NCBI GenBank assembly: GCA_945788655.1 | Contig: CALZMV010000010.1 | Coordinates: 1-18,243, forward strand | Origin: an uncultured Clostridia bacterium | GTDB taxonomy: Bacteria > Bacillota > Clostridia > Peptostreptococcales > Anaerovoracaceae | Direction of reading: 5' to 3' | DNA: 18,243 bases | Shown here: piece by piece, positions 14,435 to 18,243 of the stretch | How the letters are laid out: every line of letters begins with the position of its first letter | How positions within the stretch are numbered: position 1 is the first letter of the stretch | Notes under the pieces: generated by a model | What the model saw: only the letters and a program-made list of their open reading frames with translations | Database searches by the model: none | What the model was told of the DNA's origin: nothing | Position numbers and translations under genes: made by a program

Positions 14435-15346
14435 TTACTCAAAAACTGTTTTAAAGGCGTTGTATGTCATCTGCATGGATGTCTTTAAATCTCCGTATTC
14501 AAATCCTAATTCATTCACTATTTTTTGACCATTAAACAATGCGTTTTCTTCAGGTGTCAACGGAAACGGCAATGGAATATTATTTTTCAATACATCTCCT
14601 ACAGTTACCGCAATTGTCTTAAAATCTCTGTCGCTGACAGACCTTAGCAAATCGACATAGCTGTCATAATTAAAAACTTCCGGTGCGCTGAGTATGTAAG
14701 TCTTATTATCAGCTTCTTCCTTTTCAATGCATAGCATGATTCCTCTTGCAACATCCTTTGCGTAAACCATCTGAAATTGTCCATCTGCACCTACAGGATG
14801 CGGCAGAGCTTCCCCATGCATAATCTGCTCGATGTACCATGATTCTCTCGGCGCGTAATTGTAAGGGCCATAAATCATTGCCGGTCTCAATATGGTGAAT
14901 TTACAATTATATGACTCGGCTGCTTCTACAAGTTCCTTCTCCAGAAGCATCTTATTATAGGTGTAAAGACCCACTTCGTCTGTCGGTTCCTTCCATTGCA
15001 AAGGTGATTTTTCGTCCCTTACATAGGCGCTGCTTTGACACACATCTACTGTGCTTATGTAGATGTATTTTTTTATATGGCAAGGTAGGTTTTTAAACAT
15101 CTGTGCAATATCTCCAGGATCATAAGCACAGAAGTCCACAACAGCATCATAACTTTCTTTTAGCGGAAGGGTTTTAAGTTTATCATAATCATAACGGTCA
15201 CAAGAAAACTCAGTGACATCACCAAGCTCACTTAAGGAATATGTTCCCCTGTTTATAAGTGTCAGCCTCCATCCTTCCTGAAGCGCTACCATAGAAAAAA
15301 TGCGTCCAACAAAATATGATCCGCCAATAACTAAAACTTCTTTCAT
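14435..15346 (-). CDS. NAD-dependent epimerase/dehydratase (extended SDR)
   Basis: I choose the ATG at 15346 (303 aa) because GAGG lies 6 nt upstream; the in-frame GTG at 15358 has only an A-rich, poor ribosome site. From that ATG, the N-terminal Rossmann motif is GGSYFVG (8-14), followed by LINRG after beta-2. The catalytic pair is Tyr128-x3-Lys132 (YTYNK) with ISTVDV supplying the Ser/Thr at 98-99. RPAMIYGP (154-161) is the usual substrate-binding turn of NAD(P)-dependent nucleotide-sugar epimerases and dehydratases. VYAKDVARGI (about 194-203) also fits the family. The GGxxFxG form and RG after beta-2 resemble members annotated as sugar or isoflavone reductase-like, so substrate and NAD versus NADP choice are open. 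It is first in an operon with the hybrid kinase. Confidence 0.85.
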   Translation of the reverse strand: MKEVLVIGGSYFVGRIFSMVALQEGWRLTLINRGTYSLSELGDVTEFSCDRYDYDKLKTLPLKESYDAVVDFCAYDPGDIAQMFKNLPCHIKKYIYISTVDVCQSSAYVRDEKSPLQWKEPTDEVGLYTYNKMLLEKELVEAAESYNCKFTILRPAMIYGPYNYAPRESWYIEQIMHGEALPHPVGADGQFQMVYAKDVARGIMLCIEKEEADNKTYILSAPEVFNYDSYVDLLRSVSDRDFKTIAVTVGDVLKNNIPLPFPLTPEENALFNGQKIVNELGFEYGDLKTSMQMTYNAFKTVFE

Positions 15347-15377
15347 TTTCTCCCTCACTTCTTTCTTATTTTAACAT

Positions 15378-15405
15378 TATGTTCACATTGATTCTAATAT
15401 CAAAC
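15378..15405 (-). promoter_or_regulatory. Candidate promoter of the epimerase-kinase operon
   Basis: On the minus strand: TTGATA (15405-15400), 16 bp, CATAAT (15383-15378), giving 5/6 and 5/6 matches. It lies in the 76-nt gap after the VOC gene, which has no visible terminator, so read-through from that gene is also possible. Confidence 0.55.
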
Positions 15406-15422
15406 ATGTCTATCTACTGACA

Positions 15423-15779
15423 CTATGGTAATATTTCAAGCCAATATCCATCAGGATCGGCAATGAAGTATATTCCCATTTCGGGGTTTTCAAAACATAT
15501 GCAGCCCATTTCCTCATGTTTTTTGTGAGCTTCCTCATAATTGTCGGCTCTGAAAGCAAGATGGAATTCGCATTCACCCAGATCATATGGCTGCGGATGT
15601 TCCTTTAACCATGTAAGCTCAAGTTCAAAATCGCTTGTTTCATTTGAAAGGTATACGATGATAAAATCCTCACAGGATTTTCTCCTTACTTCGTATAAGC
15701 CTAAAGCATCATTGTAGAACTTTATGGATTTGTCCAAATCAGAAACGTTATAGTTTTCATGTATCATTTTAAATTTCAT
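15423..15779 (-). CDS. VOC-family glyoxalase I-like protein
   Basis: This single-domain vicinal-oxygen-chelate protein has 118 residues, about the length of bacterial glyoxalase I. The four metal-ligand positions of GloA-type lactoylglutathione lyases are all occupied: His7 (MIHENYNV), Glu54 (ELELTW), His73 (CEFHLAF) and Glu115 (YWLEILP). The segment YDLGECEFHLAFRADN closely follows the family pattern. The expected reaction is isomerisation of a methylglyoxal-thiol hemithioacetal; the thiol is uncertain because many clostridia lack glutathione. The ATG follows GGAGG by 6 nt. The protein is intact and has no obvious functional partner nearby. Another VOC role (for example a different dioxygenase-fold activity) cannot be excluded. 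Confidence 0.82.
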   Translation of the reverse strand: MKFKMIHENYNVSDLDKSIKFYNDALGLYEVRRKSCEDFIIVYLSNETSDFELELTWLKEHPQPYDLGECEFHLAFRADNYEEAHKKHEEMGCICFENPEMGIYFIADPDGYWLEILP

Positions 15780-15808
15780 TTTATACCTCCTGCCTATATG
15801 ATATTTAA

Positions 15809-15861
15809 TACTTCAAATAAGCTTTTTGATAACTTATTATCTCACAGCACAGTTTGAAGTA
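15809..15861. repeat. Spaced inverted repeat in the VOC leader
   Basis: TACTTCAAA (15809-15817) and its exact reverse complement TTTGAAGTA (15853-15861) are 35 nt apart. The right arm overlaps the candidate -35 region and the left arm lies just past the predicted start point, an arrangement that could bind a dimeric regulator or form an RNA stem. Confidence 0.5.
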
Positions 15862-15878
15862 CAACTGTTATTATCTCA
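15834..15878. repeat. 11-bp direct repeat upstream of the VOC gene
   Basis: TTATTATCTCA occurs at 15834-15844 and again at 15868-15878, 34 bp apart start to start, about three helical turns. The first copy contains the candidate -10 hexamer. Confidence 0.6.
15836..15864 (-). promoter_or_regulatory. Candidate promoter of the VOC gene
   Basis: On the minus strand: TTGTAC (15864-15859), 17 bp, GATAAT (15841-15836). The -10 matches 5/6 but the -35 only 3/6, so an activator or another promoter may be needed. The leader to the ATG is about 50 nt. Confidence 0.35.
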
Positions 15879-15931
15879 TAAGCATTTCATAAAGAGGCAT
15901 TGTCTACGACAAATCAAAATAAAAAAGCACT

Positions 15932-15992
15932 AAAAAAGGAGGTTCCGAATCGAGACGTCCAAATTAGTCTCTAAATCGGATTCTCCTTTTTT
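15932..15992 (-). terminator. Bidirectional terminator after the small lipoprotein gene
   Basis: AAAAAAGGAG (15932-15941) pairs with CTCCTTTTTT (15983-15992). The stem continues, with mismatches, through TCCGA/TCGGA and GAGAC/GTCTC to an apical loop near 15956-15965. A and T runs on the two sides allow termination on either strand. For the minus strand it starts 20 nt after the lipoprotein stop. Confidence 0.85.
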
Positions 15993-16011
15993 GTTATTAA
16001 CGTTTATATTA

Positions 16012-16398
16012 CTATCCGTGATACTCTCCGGTTGCAGAATCAACTGTAACATAAGGAACGGTTTTACCATCTATCTTAACATATACCTGATATATACCAT
16101 TTCCCAAATCCTCATAGGATTCCGGAACTACATCATAGTTTTCAAGCAGGCTTTTTTCAAAAGCATCTTTCCAGGAATCCTCATTTTTTGTGTTATCTGC
16201 ACCATTATTATCTGCATCTGATGTATCAGTTTCTGCAGTATCATCAACCTTTTCCCCATCATCGATATTCTGCTCGGTTTTTTGTGTATCTGTATCCGTT
16301 TTATCAGGATCCTCTACAGGCTGATTCTTGCTGCATGCTGACAAAGAAAAGATCAAAGCCACTGCAAGCATTGTAGTAATAATAGTTTTTAGTTTCAT
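16012..16398 (-). CDS. Small acidic lipoprotein, PepSY-like C-terminus
   Basis: The 128-residue protein has a type II signal peptide: Lys2 and Lys4, a hydrophobic stretch to residue 20, and lipobox LSAC with lipid-anchored Cys22. A spacer of about 50 residues rich in Asp, Thr, Glu and Asn (about 26-75) follows and should be disordered. The globular part (about 76-128) ends in IYQVYVKIDGKTVPYVTVDSATGEYHG (given here as two overlapping motifs: IYQVYVKIDG and PYVTVDSATGEY), which resembles the end of PepSY-type or similar small beta domains. No enzymatic motif is seen. The ATG follows GAGGTG by 8 nt. It lies 33 nt downstream of the metallopeptidase lipoprotein gene without a terminator between, so the two surface proteins are probably coexpressed. 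The function is unknown. Confidence 0.75.
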   Translation of the reverse strand: MKLKTIITTMLAVALIFSLSACSKNQPVEDPDKTDTDTQKTEQNIDDGEKVDDTAETDTSDADNNGADNTKNEDSWKDAFEKSLLENYDVVPESYEDLGNGIYQVYVKIDGKTVPYVTVDSATGEYHG

Positions 16399-16431
16399 TT
16401 CTTGTTCACCTCTTTCAATTTATTATTATTT

Positions 16432-18243
16432 TTATAAAAGCCTCTCCCATCGGACATCTTTCCATCCGCTTGTATCAAATGTATTTCTTACAGCACTGCA
16501 CATTATTTCAAGTTTCTTACGAATATGAGGCGATTTTATAAGCACTTTTGACTCATCCTCATAAGCCATAAAAAACTCCATGATGCGTGCACGATCCTCT
16601 TTCTGGTCAACACAGGCGTAACTGTCCACGAAGTATATGTCTTCTATTGCACTGTTGTAAAGTGTCCACTTCTGATTTGGATCAGTCTGTGTAGCATCCT
16701 GATAATATGCAAACCCCTTCGGATTAAGTTCGCTCCATTTATCTAGTGTAAATGCTGTATAGTCCCTTGATAAAATATAGTTCTCGGTTGCATGCCATAA
16801 TTCATGACAGACTATTCCTTCCAGGCCAAAGGTCTGATTCGAATCCAAGGCAATATACTGCCAACCATATCTCTCGTATGTTACACCCTCCGCTCCAAAA
16901 CCGGTCTCGATATGTCCGACAATTAGAAAACACAGGCCTCCATCACCCCTGCCATTGCGGAATTGCTCTGTAAATCCCTTTGGATATAATCCAAGACCGC
17001 GCTCCAGCGCTTCCAGCATTCTGCAAATATTTTTCACTTCCTCCGTTTCATCCATAGTGTCCGTCAGATCAATAGGATATTCACAAAAGGCAGCAGTTTC
17101 CTTGCACTGAGAAGAAAGCAGGATTTTTACTCCATATTTCTCTTCAATCTTATCCGCATACTTACGCGCTTCCTTAAGATTGTTTGCAACAAGCGTTCCG
17201 TATACATCTCCCCAATAGTTCTTTGCCAGTTCGTCGTCCACCACCATTGGTGACTTTGCAGTATCAGGTTCCCCCAGTTCTGTAAAAGGCAATCCTTCTG
17301 GATCCATCCTGTAAAAGTGGAATGCACCATCCTTATAGACTGCACCCACCAGCAGCTTGGCATCCGTCAGATAGCATACAGAATGCATTTCGCCGTTTAC
17401 GCCTAATTCACTTAGGTCGCAGGAAGAAACACTCTCTCCTAATTGATATAAGGTGGAATTTTCAGACTTTATTCCCATCAGAAATGGCGAACCTTCAATG
17501 GTGAAAACATAACCACTGTTTTCCGAAAAAATGTCTGCGTCCGCAAAGTAATATTTACCCTTATTTTCGTACAGTGCAGAATATCCTATCTTATCATTGT
17601 CGAAGGTCAGCATACAGATTTCGCCACCATTAAAAGACATCTGGTATCGATCTTCCTGCAGCATCTCCAATGTTCCTTCATCGATATTGTAAATTGCCGT
17701 TCCGCAATCGCTGCTGTAAGGGGACAGAAGAAATTGCATCAGTAGTTTGCCGCTCTCTGCTTCATATGATGTAATACTTGAGATTCGCAGGTCAAGTGGC
17801 GTTGAGAGTTTACCTCCTTCCCCGGATTTCAGATTCTTCCAACACAATTCGTCATCTTTAATGTAGTAATAGGTACTTGCATCATAGGAAAAATAACCAT
17901 CTACGTTTTCGGCGTCCCATGCGCCAATATCCTTTAGCGAGCTGCTAAGAAATTTCCATTCATTTGTTTCGCGATTGCATATGGCAAATCGGCCATCGGA
18001 GAAAGTCTGTTCCTTGAGGTCCCATATGCCATCTACAGTGACTTCCTCAAGAACCGCATCGTCCAGAGCATCCACAAGCTGCAGTGTTGTAATCCCTTTG
18101 TCGTAATCTGCACAGTTAATGACCATTTTTGAATCTCCTGCCGAAAAAACAGAAGAAAAAGCTACAGGCTTAATGCATTCCAGTTCCCAAACCGTATCTT
18201 TGCCATTCTTCTTGCCTGCTGAACAGCCTGAAAGCGCTAATAA
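16432..18243 (-). CDS. Lipoprotein with zinc metallopeptidase (HExxH) domain, start beyond right edge
   Basis: The frame is open from the right edge to the TAA at 16434, giving 603 visible residues. An internal ATG at 18126 is not the real start: the 39 codons before it continue in frame and begin LLALSGCSAGKK, the end of a type II signal peptide with lipobox LSGC. The true start is only a few codons past the edge. Numbering is from the edge. Residues about 40-330 are beta-rich, with repeated Tyr/Gly/Asp turns that could form a propeller; no family is recognised. The C-terminal part has HELWHATENY (480-489), a zinc-binding HExxH with catalytic Glu481. Glu549 in DQKEDRARIMEF, about 65 residues later, is a candidate third ligand of a gluzincin-like site. 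A surface-anchored protease is inferred; the substrate is unknown. The small lipoprotein gene follows 33 nt downstream. Confidence 0.8.
   Translation of the reverse strand, partial: LLALSGCSAGKKNGKDTVWELECIKPVAFSSVFSAGDSKMVINCADYDKGITTLQLVDALDDAVLEEVTVDGIWDLKEQTFSDGRFAICNRETNEWKFLSSSLKDIGAWDAENVDGYFSYDASTYYYIKDDELCWKNLKSGEGGKLSTPLDLRISSITSYEAESGKLLMQFLLSPYSSDCGTAIYNIDEGTLEMLQEDRYQMSFNGGEICMLTFDNDKIGYSALYENKGKYYFADADIFSENSGYVFTIEGSPFLMGIKSENSTLYQLGESVSSCDLSELGVNGEMHSVCYLTDAKLLVGAVYKDGAFHFYRMDPEGLPFTELGEPDTAKSPMVVDDELAKNYWGDVYGTLVANNLKEARKYADKIEEKYGVKILLSSQCKETAAFCEYPIDLTDTMDETEEVKNICRMLEALERGLGLYPKGFTEQFRNGRGDGGLCFLIVGHIETGFGAEGVTYERYGWQYIALDSNQTFGLEGIVCHELWHATENYILSRDYTAFTLDKWSELNPKGFAYYQDATQTDPNQKWTLYNSAIEDIYFVDSYACVDQKEDRARIMEFFMAYEDESKVLIKSPHIRKKLEIMCSAVRNTFDTSGWKDVRWERLL

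Noticed and set aside
15347..15358. GTG start for the epimerase
   Set aside because: The ATG four codons later follows GAGG at 6 nt and begins right at the Rossmann beta-1 strand; the GTG has no good ribosome site.

Overview
The window reads as chromosomal DNA of a low-to-mid GC, Gram-positive anaerobe of the Clostridia (Bacillota). This rests on strong AGGAGG-type ribosome sites, sigma-A-like promoters, a Bacillus-type LexA box, two lipoproteins, an EF-G paralogue, malic enzyme and an iron-sulfur-type flavoprotein. The genus cannot be fixed from the sequence. All twelve genes lie on the minus strand, so transcription runs from high to low coordinates. There is no tRNA, rRNA, CRISPR array, transposase or phage gene, and no gene-free stretch exceeds 300 bases (the longest is 15780-16011).

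Layout in transcription order. (i) 18243-15932: a lipoprotein with a zinc-metallopeptidase motif, whose start lies beyond the right edge, then a small acidic lipoprotein, closed by a long two-way terminator. (ii) 15864-15423: a glyoxalase-I-like VOC protein behind a leader rich in direct and inverted repeats. (iii) 15405-11857: an extended-SDR epimerase and a membrane hybrid histidine kinase as a tight pair. (iv) 11860-10308: asnS (asparaginyl-tRNA synthetase), with a near-consensus promoter overlapping the kinase stop codon and a strong terminator. (v) 10285-2250: a compact four-gene operon. (vi) 2213-147: an EF-G-like GTPase with its own promoter and terminator. (vii) 134-1: the promoter and first 24 codons of radA, with a LexA box across the predicted transcription start.

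The four-gene operon is the most unusual part. Its first gene encodes a 1607-residue protein. From N to C terminus it carries a YqeK-type HD phosphohydrolase, a long HEAT-like helical region, a NadD-like nucleotidyltransferase, a probable GNAT-like domain and a PRPP-binding phosphoribosyltransferase-like domain. In many Firmicutes nadD and yqeK are separate neighbouring genes; here both activities appear in one chain, joined to a PRTase-like module. It is followed at 3-10 nt spacings by an LDH/MDH-fold protein with altered catalytic residues, a flavodoxin-fold iron-sulfur-type flavoprotein and malic enzyme. The inferred theme is handling of a nicotinamide or adenylated nucleotide cofactor together with pyruvate/malate redox chemistry; no substrate is proven by the sequence.

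Two features of DNA or RNA structure stand out. Three back-to-back perfect inverted repeats (arms of 11, 11 and 9 bp) lie inside the LDH-like gene, over the codons of its active-site region. Also, the asnS terminator ends about 20 nt before the start codon of the giant gene, leaving no room for a separate promoter between them.
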